Shown here one piece after another: positions 26,725 to 35,659 of a stretch of 64,000 nucleotides of DNA (positions are counted from its first letter, which is position 1; every line of letters starts with the position of its first letter). The stretch lies in contig NZ_JAESDI010000012.1 in the NCBI RefSeq assembly GCF_019249215.1, positions 1 to 64,000 on the forward strand, given 5' to 3'. The position numbers and the translations under genes were made by a program. Origin of the DNA: Alteromonas lipotrueae. Its GTDB lineage: Bacteria; Pseudomonadota; Gammaproteobacteria; Enterobacterales; Alteromonadaceae. Below the pieces are notes generated by a model. The model had not been told where the DNA came from. It did no database searches and saw only the letters and a list, made by a program, of their open reading frames with translations.

Positions 26725-28830
26725 ATGGATATACACCTTCTTAATGCGCTAGGAATTACAGACTGCGCTATCTTTAAAAGCACAACGAGCCTTCAATGCC
26801 TAACGCCTGATGTTTCGTGGCTACATAAGATCGCCACCCTCGATGAAGATAACAAGGTTAATCCAGATACCTTTTCCTCCATTTTTCTAGACGACTTTAT
26901 GACGGATGCCAATGATATTTGGCAAAATGACAGCGTATTTACCCTATCTTCAGGTTTTTGGACTGAAGAAGACGAGAACGAGTCCCTCCATTTAGAAGCA
27001 CTCGCGATTAATAGCGGCGAAGGTGAGCATTTCTTAGTTATAAAGAATGTCGAAAGCCAATACGAAGAAAAACAAAAAACCCTACAAGCCGCACGAGAGC
27101 TACTTTTAAGCCATCACGAAATAGTAGGTCAGCACGAATACATCCGCCAGCGTCTAGATAAAACACTACTTAAAAACAAAAATTATGAAAAGCTAGTCCC
27201 CCCGATAAAACAAGCTATCCACCACCTAGAAACTGGGGTAGTTATTTTAAATAAAGACCGTGAAACGGTGTTAGACAATAAATCTGCTAGGCAGCTGCTT
27301 TCCTGTAGCCGATCAAATGATAGTGCCAATAGGCTTGAACACTTACTTGAAGATGTCAGCGTTCCAGACACCTTCCTCCCAACACTCATTGAAAAACGTT
27401 CAGCATGGCAAGGGGAGCTTTATTGGAAGCCTACCGATAATTATGAAATATGGTTACAAGTGACCATTCACCCGGTTATTCATGATAATGAACTCACCCA
27501 CTGGGTATATCTTCTTACCGATATCAGTCACATTCGAAATAAAGAAGAAAGCGTACTATCTGCCACAGGAATGGACTCTTTAACCAAAATTGCAAACCGC
27601 AATTTTTTCAATAGCTATGTTCAGAAGTTGGTTCAAGAGGACGTTAAATTTGCTCTGTTTATTATAGATATACGAGAGTTTAAGAAAATTAACGAAAAGC
27701 TTGGCTATCATTCAGGTGATGAGATACTCAAGTCTTTTGCATCAAGATTACAAGGATTTGTTGGCAACAGCGGGTTTATTGCCAGAATAGGGAGTAACGA
27801 ATTTGCCATTGTAAAACGCACCGATACCTTCAGTGGCGTTAACCCATTAGACTATGCGCAAGCTATGAAGAAGAAGCTGGTTAATACCTATACTTCACTT
27901 CATGGTGCCGAATCCAATCTTGGCATTAACATTGGCATCGCGAGTTATCCCGAACATGGAGATCAAGCGAATGTACTACTGCGTCATGCAGATATCGCGC
28001 TCCAAATTGCGAAGTTTCAAGGTAAAAACGTTATTCTTGAATACAGCGAAATGTTGCATCGCCAACATCAGAGTATGTCTGAGTTAGAGAGTAAACTTCG
28101 CACCGCCATTGAAAACAAGCAATTAGCGCTTTTCTTACAACCTATCGTTGATTTAGAAACCGGTAAAATTGTTAAGTGCGAAGCATTAGCGCGGTGGAAG
28201 ACAGAAGACGGAAGCTACATTCCACCAGATGTTTTTATTCCAATTGCAGAACGTACAGAGCTGATATTCCCATTTGGTGAATGGTTAGTAGAAGAAGCTT
28301 GTAATGCTATCGATAAGCTTACAGAGGCTAATTTAGATATTCGTTTGGCGATTAATATCTCTGGCCGACAAGTTACCGATCTTGTGCTGCTTCATCAAAT
28401 ACAATCATCCTTAAAGCGCCGAGCCATCGACCCAAGGCATTTATCGATAGAACTCACCGAGAGTGTGTTCATCGACAGTTTAGACACTGTCTCCGTGTTG
28501 CTGAACGAACTTAGAGCCATGGGCATTACCATCTCAATTGATGACTTTGGAACTGGCTTCAGCTCTTTGGTTTACCTTAAAAAGCTGCCTATTGATGAAC
28601 TCAAAATAGACCGTTCTTTTGTGAGCGATTTAGAAGCGAATACCGACGACCAGGCTATTATTCAAGCTATTCTGGGTTTGGCTAAAAATTTAAATATTAG
28701 CATTATCGCGGAGGGGGTTGAGACGCAAGATCAACAGGCGTTTTTGGTGAATAACGCGTGTACTTATGCCCAAGGTTATTACTTTGACAGACCCATGTCG
28801 ATTGGCGACTTCGTAGAAAAGCTGCGTTAG
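26725..28830 (+). CDS. GGDEF-EAL protein of the GTPase operon
   Basis: The 701-residue cytoplasmic protein has an unrecognised N terminus, a helical segment (about 110-160), a PAS-like domain (165-280), a GGDEF domain and an EAL domain (about 450-700). The GGDEF signature reads GSNEF, so cyclase activity is doubtful. The EAL catalytic set is complete (CEALARW, INIS, ELTES, IDDFGTG, LKIDRSF, AEGVET), so c-di-GMP phosphodiesterase activity is likely. It starts nine bases after the GTPase stop with a GGAGCA site, so it is in the same transcript and is a candidate output of the switch. Confidence 0.92.
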   Translation: MDIHLLNALGITDCAIFKSTTSLQCLTPDVSWLHKIATLDEDNKVNPDTFSSIFLDDFMTDANDIWQNDSVFTLSSGFWTEEDENESLHLEALAINSGEGEHFLVIKNVESQYEEKQKTLQAARELLLSHHEIVGQHEYIRQRLDKTLLKNKNYEKLVPPIKQAIHHLETGVVILNKDRETVLDNKSARQLLSCSRSNDSANRLEHLLEDVSVPDTFLPTLIEKRSAWQGELYWKPTDNYEIWLQVTIHPVIHDNELTHWVYLLTDISHIRNKEESVLSATGMDSLTKIANRNFFNSYVQKLVQEDVKFALFIIDIREFKKINEKLGYHSGDEILKSFASRLQGFVGNSGFIARIGSNEFAIVKRTDTFSGVNPLDYAQAMKKKLVNTYTSLHGAESNLGINIGIASYPEHGDQANVLLRHADIALQIAKFQGKNVILEYSEMLHRQHQSMSELESKLRTAIENKQLALFLQPIVDLETGKIVKCEALARWKTEDGSYIPPDVFIPIAERTELIFPFGEWLVEEACNAIDKLTEANLDIRLAINISGRQVTDLVLLHQIQSSLKRRAIDPRHLSIELTESVFIDSLDTVSVLLNELRAMGITISIDDFGTGFSSLVYLKKLPIDELKIDRSFVSDLEANTDDQAIIQAILGLAKNLNISIIAEGVETQDQQAFLVNNACTYAQGYYFDRPMSIGDFVEKLR

Positions 28831-28885
28831 AAAGCTGCACGTTATCAGGCAACTAACTAACGCATGTAAAATGGGGCACTGTCGC

Positions 28886-29728
28886 TTAAATAAGGCCTAG
28901 ATGCCCAGCATGAAACTCTAGGTGCTCATCAATAAACGACGCTATAAAAAAGTAACTGTGATCGTAACCTTCATGCATGTTCAGCGTTAATTGTGTATCT
29001 GTTTGCTGAGCCGCTTGCACAAGTGCCAGTGGTTTTAATTGCTCTGACAGAAATTCATCGCTATTACCCTGCTCAACCAATAATGGAATTGCGTGGTTCT
29101 TATTAGCAATAATCTTTGCAGCATCGTATTCATCCCAGGCTGATTTCTCATCACCTAAATACTGACCCAATGCCTTTTGGCCCCATGGGCAATCAGAAGG
29201 GTTCGCCACTGGGCTAAACGCAGAAACAGATACATAGCGATTTGGATTACGTAAACCAGCGATTAGCGCGCCATGGCCGCCCATTGAGTGACCGCTAATT
29301 GCGCGCTCTTTTGTCACAGGGAAGTGTTGCTCAACAACACTAGGCAATTCATCGGTGACGTAGCTATACATTTGATAATGCTCATTCCATGGCGCTTGTG
29401 TTGCATCCACATAAAAACCAGCACCTAGCCCAAAATCATAAGCGCCATTTTCGTCATCAGGAACACCATCACCGCGAGGGCTGGTATCTGGCGCAACAAT
29501 CGCCATTCCTAGCTCTGCTGCTAGTTTCATCGCCCCTGCTTTTTGCATAAAGTTTTGGTCGTTACAAGTAAGCCCAGACAGCCAGTATAAAACCGGCACT
29601 GGTTTTTCAGCGGAGGCAAACGGTGGTAAATAAATTGCAAATGTCATACTGCAATTGGTGCTCTTTGCATCGTGACTGTAGCGTAAATGCCTACCGCCAA
29701 ATGCACGATTTTCACTAATAAGCTCCAT
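28886..29728 (-). CDS. fghA: S-formylglutathione hydrolase FghA
   Basis: FghA hydrolyses S-formylglutathione to formate and glutathione in formaldehyde detoxification. The 280-residue alpha/beta-hydrolase has the nucleophile Ser148 in GHSMGGHGA, an SGLTCNDQNF segment diagnostic of the family, and the catalytic His in GYDHSYFF. Its usual partner, the glutathione-dependent formaldehyde dehydrogenase gene (adhC/frmA), is not adjacent here. It is a single gene, divergent from the acyltransferase pair. Confidence 0.95.
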   Translation of the reverse strand: MELISENRAFGGRHLRYSHDAKSTNCSMTFAIYLPPFASAEKPVPVLYWLSGLTCNDQNFMQKAGAMKLAAELGMAIVAPDTSPRGDGVPDDENGAYDFGLGAGFYVDATQAPWNEHYQMYSYVTDELPSVVEQHFPVTKERAISGHSMGGHGALIAGLRNPNRYVSVSAFSPVANPSDCPWGQKALGQYLGDEKSAWDEYDAAKIIANKNHAIPLLVEQGNSDEFLSEQLKPLALVQAAQQTDTQLTLNMHEGYDHSYFFIASFIDEHLEFHAGHLGLI

Positions 29729-29852
29729 AATGACTCCTGTACACTAATAAATTTAGAAAAATAACCACTTTGCTGTAGCAAACAGTAAAGGGTCTATCGG
29801 ATTTTAAATCAAGTTCGTTTACACTAAGTGCCTAATTTTTGAGGTAAGTACG

Positions 29853-30767
29853 ATGATAAGAAGCCTAATGCATCATCTGGTTGGCACCATTTCAGTAATT
29901 TTTTATTTTTTAAATACAGTTTTATGGGCAACGCCCATCATTATTTTGTCTTTTTTCAAACTTATTCCGCTTGCGCCTTGGAGACGATTTATATCGTATA
30001 TCTTGGACGCGTGCGCAACCGCATGGATTACGATTAATAATCTTAATCAACGAGTGAGTAGTAGAACAAAATGGGATGTTACCGGCCTTGATCAACTTAC
30101 CCGCAAAGACTGGTATTTAGTGATTGCCAACCATCAATCTTGGGTCGATATCTTAGTTTTACAACGTGTATTCAACCGAAAAATCCCATTTTTAAAGTTC
30201 TTCCTTAAAAAGGAACTTATTTACGTCCCTATCTTAGGCCTCGCCTGGTGGGCTCTCGATTTTCCCTTTATGCGTCGATACTCAAAATCTTTCTTGGCGA
30301 AGAACCCACACCTGAAAGGCAAAGACATGGAAACTACTCGCAAAGCATGCGAAAAGTTTCGTACCAAGCCGGTAAGTATTATGAACTTTGTGGAAGGAAC
30401 ACGCTTTACCCAAGAAAAACACGACCGACAGAACTCACCGTTTAGCCACCTGCTGAAACCTAAAGCGGGCGGCGTAGCGTTTGTGCTTTCAGCGATGGGC
30501 TCTCAGTTGCACAAGCTCATTGACGTAACGATTGATTACCCTGGCGGCGTTCCCTCATTTTGGGATTTCGTCAGCGGGAAGGTACGTGATATTCGCGTCA
30601 GTATAAAAGTAACCCCCATCACGGATATTACCGAAAATGGCTACTTTAATGATAATTACTTTGACGATCCACAAGTAAGAAGCCAATTTCAGCGTTGGTT
30701 AAATAGCCGCTGGCAAGATAAAAATGACCAATTAGAATCGATTAACGCAACTCAGAAGCCACTATGA
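29853..30767 (+). CDS. PlsC-type acyltransferase (YihG-like), first copy
   Basis: A 304-residue inner-membrane protein with N-terminal hydrophobic segments and a PlsC domain. The catalytic HX4D box is HQSWVD and the acceptor-binding box is FVEGTRFT. The overall pattern (KFFLKKELIYVPILG, FPFMRRYSK) resembles YihG, which acylates lysophosphatidic acid. It overlaps the next gene by four bases. The two proteins are clearly paralogous along their length, so they arose by tandem duplication. They may differ in chain-length preference. Confidence 0.88.
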   Translation: MIRSLMHHLVGTISVIFYFLNTVLWATPIIILSFFKLIPLAPWRRFISYILDACATAWITINNLNQRVSSRTKWDVTGLDQLTRKDWYLVIANHQSWVDILVLQRVFNRKIPFLKFFLKKELIYVPILGLAWWALDFPFMRRYSKSFLAKNPHLKGKDMETTRKACEKFRTKPVSIMNFVEGTRFTQEKHDRQNSPFSHLLKPKAGGVAFVLSAMGSQLHKLIDVTIDYPGGVPSFWDFVSGKVRDIRVSIKVTPITDITENGYFNDNYFDDPQVRSQFQRWLNSRWQDKNDQLESINATQKPL

Positions 30768-31657
30768 TCCGTACCTTGTTTTCTCCTGTAACTTTCGTTG
30801 TCCACACGGCGCTTCAAGTAGCCAACCTTGCGCTATGGGGAGGGCTGATCATCTTGTTCGGCGTCATTAAACTGATACTCCCTTCAGGTAAAGTTACCGA
30901 AGCGTGGAATAGCGTCATGCACGCTTGCTTGTTTAGTTTTGGACGGGTAAGCGTATTGCTTATTCGCCTCTTTAACAATGTAAACATTGAGTGTGCGGTT
31001 CATGGTGAATTGTCGAAAGATAGATGGTATTTGATTATCGCCAACCATCTTAGTTACCTTGATATTGTGCTACTTATTGAATTTGCGACTCATCGTATAC
31101 CTGCGCCAAAGTTCTTTCTCAAAAAGGAATTAATTTGGCTTCCTTTTGTAGGATTAGGTGCTTGGGCCTTAGATATGCCTTTTATGCACAGATACACTAA
31201 GGCCTATTTAGAAAAGTACCCAGAGAAAAAAGGCAAAGATTTGGAAACAACAAGAGCATCTTGTGAAAAATTTCGTACGGTGCCCACCACTGTCATCAAC
31301 TTTGTTGAAGGCACACGATTTACCACACAAAAACACCATCAGAAGCAAAGCCCTTATGAAACCTTGCTTCCACCTAAAGCGGGAGGCGTTTCCTTTACAC
31401 TGGCTGCAATGGGTGAGTTGTTTACTAATGTGCTCGATATTTCTTTGCTATATCCAGAAAATAAGCGCCACCCAATGATGGCTATGCTAAGTGGCACAAT
31501 GACCAAAATCATAATCGATGTTAATGTGATGCCTGTGCCAGCACTTCAGCAACACTCTTCAATGAGTGAACCTGAGTTTCGCACCACTTTCCAAGATTGG
31601 TTAAATGCCATGTGGAAAAATAAAGATAGCCGTATCAAACGTCTTTTGGAGTCGTAA
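30764..31657 (+). CDS. PlsC-type acyltransferase (YihG-like), second copy
   Basis: A 297-residue paralogue of the preceding protein, with HLSYLD as its HX4D box and FVEGTRFT as the second box, plus the matching KFFLKKELIWLPFVG and MPFMHRYTK segments. The ATG overlaps the first gene's stop (ATGA), so translation is coupled. A 1-acylglycerol-3-phosphate acyltransferase role in phospholipid synthesis or remodelling is likely. The MscS-type channel gene follows after two bases. Confidence 0.88.
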   Translation: MIRTLFSPVTFVVHTALQVANLALWGGLIILFGVIKLILPSGKVTEAWNSVMHACLFSFGRVSVLLIRLFNNVNIECAVHGELSKDRWYLIIANHLSYLDIVLLIEFATHRIPAPKFFLKKELIWLPFVGLGAWALDMPFMHRYTKAYLEKYPEKKGKDLETTRASCEKFRTVPTTVINFVEGTRFTTQKHHQKQSPYETLLPPKAGGVSFTLAAMGELFTNVLDISLLYPENKRHPMMAMLSGTMTKIIIDVNVMPVPALQQHSSMSEPEFRTTFQDWLNAMWKNKDSRIKRLLES

Positions 31658-31659
31658 TT

Positions 31660-32946
31660 GTGGAAGTAAGTTCGACTGTACGTGATAGCTTCATGCATTT
31701 AGTGAAGGATTTCTTTCCATCACTGACTATGCACGACCCGCTATATAATGCGCTAGCATTGGGCACCATATTGACGATAGCGATTGTCATTTATATATTT
31801 GCAAGGTTGATTGTTCGCCCTGAAATAGCGAGATGGGTATCGAAGACCACCAACATTTGGGATAACGCATTACAAGAACATGGCTTCTTCCGCCGTCTTA
31901 TGCATTTATTCCCTGCTCTTTTTATATTTCTTGCCACTCCAGTACTTATTGAAGAAGCCTCTGTGCTGTACGGCTTATTAATAAAAAGCGCGTTGTTGTA
32001 TATGCTTTACAGTGGACTGTTGGGTATTTACGCCATTTTGAGTACGGTGGAAGATGTATACAACGCCTCTGCATTATCTAAACGTGCACCTATTACTGGC
32101 TTTATTCAAGTCACCAAGCTTGGCTTTGCCATTCTTACCATTTTGTTCAGCATCTCGTTAATTGTAGATAAAAGCCCCTTACTCTTAGTGTCTGGCTTAA
32201 CGGCTATTGCCGCCGTACTGCTATTAATTTTCCGCGATACCATATTGGGCTTTGTGGCAGGTATTCAAATTGCGGCTAACCGCATGTTTAACACCGGTGA
32301 TTGGATCACCATGCAAAAATACGAAGTAGATGGTGAAATTAAAGAAATAGGTTTAACCAACGTAAAAGTGCAGAACTGGGATAAAACCATTTCAACTCTG
32401 CCTACCTATAATTTGACTACCGAGGCAGTTAAGAACTGGCGAGGCATGCAAGAATCTGGTGGCCGAAGAATAAAGCGCTCGGTGTATATCGATGTTCATT
32501 CTATTAAATTGTGTGACAACGAAATGTTAGAACGCTTCTCAAAAATTCGCTATATCAGTGAGTATATAGAGAAGAAAACAAATGAACTGCGTGCTTACCA
32601 CAGAGACTATTCTATTGATGAATCTGACTTATTAAATAGCCGCAAATTAACCAACATTGGTACCTTCAGAGCTTATCTTGAGTCTTATTTGCGTAAACAC
32701 CCTAGTGTGAACCAGGAAATGACCTTGATGGTGCGCCAACTGCCACCTAACGAAATTGGCCTGCCACTGGAGCTATATTGTTTTAGTATTGAGAAAGACT
32801 GGGTGAAATACGAAAAGGTTCAAGCGGATATATTTGACCATGTGATGGCCATGTTATCTTTGTTTGACCTCGTTGCTTACCAGCGTGACGGCCACTTAGG
32901 TTACTTATCCAGTGCAATGGAAATAAGCCAGAGCGAACAAGACTAG
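31660..32946 (+). CDS. MscS-family (YbdG-like) mechanosensitive channel
   Basis: A 428-residue inner-membrane protein with about five hydrophobic segments, then the MscS core: the pore-lining and beta-domain region from IFRDTILGFVAGIQIAANRMFNTGDWI to the WDKTISTLPTYNL segment. The long soluble C terminus is typical of the YbdG/miniconductance subgroup. Such channels release osmolytes on hypo-osmotic shock. It starts with GTG two bases after the acyltransferase stop, so lipid acylation and a membrane-tension sensor share a transcript. A large palindromic terminator follows. Confidence 0.9.
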   Translation: MEVSSTVRDSFMHLVKDFFPSLTMHDPLYNALALGTILTIAIVIYIFARLIVRPEIARWVSKTTNIWDNALQEHGFFRRLMHLFPALFIFLATPVLIEEASVLYGLLIKSALLYMLYSGLLGIYAILSTVEDVYNASALSKRAPITGFIQVTKLGFAILTILFSISLIVDKSPLLLVSGLTAIAAVLLLIFRDTILGFVAGIQIAANRMFNTGDWITMQKYEVDGEIKEIGLTNVKVQNWDKTISTLPTYNLTTEAVKNWRGMQESGGRRIKRSVYIDVHSIKLCDNEMLERFSKIRYISEYIEKKTNELRAYHRDYSIDESDLLNSRKLTNIGTFRAYLESYLRKHPSVNQEMTLMVRQLPPNEIGLPLELYCFSIEKDWVKYEKVQADIFDHVMAMLSLFDLVAYQRDGHLGYLSSAMEISQSEQD

Positions 32947-32973
32947 TTCTTGCAGTGACCAAAAAATGTAAAC

Positions 32974-33019
32974 GATAGACATAAAAAAACCGGCTTAAGC
33001 CGGTTTTTTTATGTCTATC
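32974..33019. terminator. 46-base perfect palindrome acting as a bidirectional terminator
   Basis: Two 23-base arms are exact complements with no loop. The centre is GCCGGTT-type GC sequence flanked by runs of A and T. It lies between convergent genes and provides a U tract in either direction. Confidence 0.88.
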
Positions 33020-33024
33020 ATTAC

Positions 33025-33216
33025 TTAAGCCAACGCATAACCCATTAGCAAGCAAACCACTAGCCCAGACACGCCAAAGAAACCATACTCGATTTTTTCT
33101 TGCATGCCTTTTGCGCCAGTTTCAGCTGTCATGAAACCCATTACGATGCTGCTAAGCCCCAGAGTGAAGGCAATTAGCGCAACACCAAATACAATTGCGT
33201 TAATCCAATCAGTCAT
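33025..33216 (-). CDS. Small two-helix membrane protein
   Basis: A 63-residue protein with two membrane helices (about 5-28 and 43-62) joined by a short polar loop (TAETGAKGMQEKIEYG). I do not recognise a named family. The hydrophobic pattern, start region and neighbouring terminator support a real gene. It is alone on its strand. The upstream ribosome-binding site is a modest AAAGGG. Confidence 0.6.
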   Translation of the reverse strand: MTDWINAIVFGVALIAFTLGLSSIVMGFMTAETGAKGMQEKIEYGFFGVSGLVVCLLMGYALA

Positions 33217-33578
33217 TCTCTAAACCCTTTAATTTTTCTGGCATTATTATGCACGAAATCAATCTGGATGAACATGCCTCAAAAAACATTAAATGCAAGT
33301 AATGTGCTCTTTTCCTCACCCCTTTGATCTTAGTCAAAAATGCTAAATAGTTAAGCTAATTGCTAACTTTTCGTAAATAGTCAATGTCACATCCTTTCTA
33401 TAAAACCTTAAGACATTGAAATAAATGTATTTATTAAAATGGCACTGAGGTTGCAATAACAATAACTAGTGTAACAACTAGTGCAATCACTAGGCTATAA
33501 AACAGCGTGACCACAACACAGAGTTCATAACACTAGACGGTCTTCGCGACAGCATCATGGTTAATAGGATTTCAGAAA
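33217..33578. promoter_or_regulatory. Intergenic region with repeated ACTAG elements
   Basis: This 362-base gap has no gene. At about 33464-33493 the pentamer ACTAG occurs three times at intervals of roughly 12 bases, just before an AT-rich TATAAA element. It could be a promoter/operator array for the DUF2884 gene, but that is not certain. Confidence 0.3.
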
Positions 33579-34379
33579 ATGAAAATTAAACAATTACTTC
33601 CACTCGCCTTAGTATCTTCATCTTTACTTAGCGTGCCAGCGTTTGCTTTTGAGACTAGCTGCGACATCGAATTAGATGGCCATCTTCAATACCACCAGGG
33701 CCTAATTACTGTCGACATGCAAAACGGTTCTACCATGTCGATTGATGACACTTACCATTTGGTGATTAACGGTGAGAGTGTGACGTTGAACAACGAACAA
33801 CAACAATGGGTCAATACCTATTACGACCGTATCGATACTGCTATTCCCATGACTCTTAACATCGCAAGTGAAGGGTTAGAGATTGCCAGTGTTGCCGTTT
33901 CTGAAGTATTCGGTGAACTGCTTGGCGGCGATAATGAGCTTACTGAAGATTTCGACACCATGTTCACTTCGCTTAACGAAAAGTTAGCAACGTCTTTTTA
34001 CGACGACAACGGCAATATCAAAGTGGATACAGCTAAGTTTGACGAGCCAGGCTTTTTCGACGAAAGCTGGGAAGACGAATTTGAAGCGCAATTCGAGTCG
34101 CTCATAACTGAATCAATGGGCCGTATTTTGATTGCTGTGGGCACCCAAATGCTATGGAACGGCGGCGATATGGAAGCCTTCGAGGAAAAAATGGAACGCT
34201 TTGGTGAGACTATTGAACACCGTGTTGAATCACAGGCCGCAGCACTTGAAGAAAAAGGCGATGCCCTATGTGAAGTGTTGCAAGAAGCTAATTATGCCGA
34301 AAACAAAATGCAAGCCAGCATTCCTGGGTTAGGTGGCTTAGACTTAATTGATATGCGCAGTGGCGAAATGAAAATGTAA
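33579..34379 (+). CDS. yggN: DUF2884 (YggN) family periplasmic protein
   Basis: The 266-residue protein has a signal peptide (cleavage after PAFA, about residue 23), then two conserved cysteines (TSCDIE early, ALCEVL late) and an extended acidic helical domain. It matches the YggN/DUF2884 family found throughout gammaproteobacteria. The function is unknown. It is transcribed alone and followed by a strong terminator. Confidence 0.88.
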   Translation: MKIKQLLPLALVSSSLLSVPAFAFETSCDIELDGHLQYHQGLITVDMQNGSTMSIDDTYHLVINGESVTLNNEQQQWVNTYYDRIDTAIPMTLNIASEGLEIASVAVSEVFGELLGGDNELTEDFDTMFTSLNEKLATSFYDDNGNIKVDTAKFDEPGFFDESWEDEFEAQFESLITESMGRILIAVGTQMLWNGGDMEAFEEKMERFGETIEHRVESQAAALEEKGDALCEVLQEANYAENKMQASIPGLGGLDLIDMRSGEMKM

Positions 34380-34452
34380 TTGTGTTTTTATTCGTGCAGT
34401 GACTGCCCCCACTACATTCAAACCACGTTCAATTTACATTTAATAACCTTAC

Positions 34453-34482
34453 AACGCTAGCTTTCCCGCTAGCGTTTTTTTA
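34453..34482 (+). terminator. Intrinsic terminator after the DUF2884 gene
   Basis: AACGCTAGC, six-base loop, GCTAGCGTT, then a T run. Confidence 0.88.
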
Positions 34483-34672
34483 TAACCAAATTGATTTTAA
34501 TAGCTTTTCTCCCTCATCGGTTAGCGCTTTGCACCTTATCCTCAGAACTATGCACCTAACACCCAGCATTTGTGTACCTGGTATTTACCACACAGAACCA
34601 ATCCGTTTTGCGCCTTACCGCGTATTTTTGATACTTTTACTTTCACCCTCTTTTTCTCATCTAGAAGACGTT

Positions 34673-35503
34673 ATGAATAATAAGCTAGTTATCTGCGGTT
34701 ACGGTTGGCTTGGTGGCTACCTAGGCGAAGCCATGTCAGCTACCCATGCAATTATTGCTACCACGCGAAGCAAAGAAAAAGCGTTGAAAATAAGCGATAA
34801 GCACATTAAAGGCTTGGTTTTTAGTTTGGGTGACGACACCACCGCACTATGTAAAGAACTTAACGATGCAACACTTGTGCTAAACATTCCACCTGGCCGT
34901 CGTAATACCCAGTTAGATGACTTCACCAATAACATGCTTGCTCTTATTGATAATGCAATGGCGGCCAGAGTAGCTCGTATTATTTTCATGAGTACCACCT
35001 CGGTATACGGCGATAATAGAAGTGATGTGTTGAATGAACACGCCAGCACCCAGCCTGAAACCGCATCGGCAAAAGCGCATGTTGCCATAGAGCAGCACGT
35101 GTTAAAATTAAAAACGAATGCCAAGGTAGACGCTAAAATAGTACGCCTTGCTGGGTTAACAGGCCCAGATCGCCACCCTGTAAATTCCTTAAGCGGAAGA
35201 AGCCTGAATGCGGGCAATAAACGAATTAACTTAGTACATGTTCATGATGTTATTGCCGCGTTAAAGGCACTGATTTTGGCCGAAACTAGCAAGGGTGACA
35301 GCACCGATTTATATCATTTATGTAGTTTACAACACCCGAAAAGAGGCGATTACTATACCCAAGCGGCACTGAAAAAAGGCATACCGGCTCCCACCTTTAG
35401 TGAGTCAGAGTTGGCCCCTACGGGTAAGGCGATTGATGCAAAAGCGAGTTGGAATTTACTGGGAATACTTCCTGACTATGCCAACCCTGATGACATGATT
35501 TAG
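34673..35503 (+). CDS. NAD(P)-dependent epimerase/SDR-like oxidoreductase
   Basis: A 276-residue Rossmann-fold protein with the N-terminal dinucleotide motif GYGWLGGYLGEAM, followed by the STTSVYGD segment typical of extended SDR/epimerase proteins such as YeeZ. I chose the internal ATG at 34673 because the motif begins immediately after it. The longer frame from 34529 encodes unrelated, poorly conserved-looking residues. The substrate is unknown. The gene is single and ends before a stem-loop. Confidence 0.82.
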   Translation: MNNKLVICGYGWLGGYLGEAMSATHAIIATTRSKEKALKISDKHIKGLVFSLGDDTTALCKELNDATLVLNIPPGRRNTQLDDFTNNMLALIDNAMAARVARIIFMSTTSVYGDNRSDVLNEHASTQPETASAKAHVAIEQHVLKLKTNAKVDAKIVRLAGLTGPDRHPVNSLSGRSLNAGNKRINLVHVHDVIAALKALILAETSKGDSTDLYHLCSLQHPKRGDYYTQAALKKGIPAPTFSESELAPTGKAIDAKASWNLLGILPDYANPDDMI

Positions 35504-35594
35504 TTAAATAGGATGTTGTGAAGGACATTCATTTATAAAAAGTGCAGTTTTATAAAAAGAGCAGGCTTATAAATAAAGTACAGAATTACAAATA

Positions 35595-35624
35595 GATAAG
35601 GCGCTCACATTTGAGCGCCTTATC
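35595..35624. terminator. Stem-loop between convergent genes
   Basis: Perfect 13-base arms (GATAAGGCGCTCA and its complement) enclose a four-base loop. There is little T tract, so termination strength is uncertain. Confidence 0.6.
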
Positions 35625-35659
35625 GTTGGTATCTCTATTACAACAAGTTTAGTAAGCGA

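Noticed and set aside
34717..35217. Minus-strand open frame of 166 codons
   Set aside because: It is antisense to the SDR gene at 34673, whose Rossmann motif and codon pattern are convincing.
35595..35624. Strong stem-loop as a small RNA or riboswitch
   Set aside because: It lies between convergent genes and has the form of a simple 13-base stem with a four-base loop; a terminator is the simpler reading.
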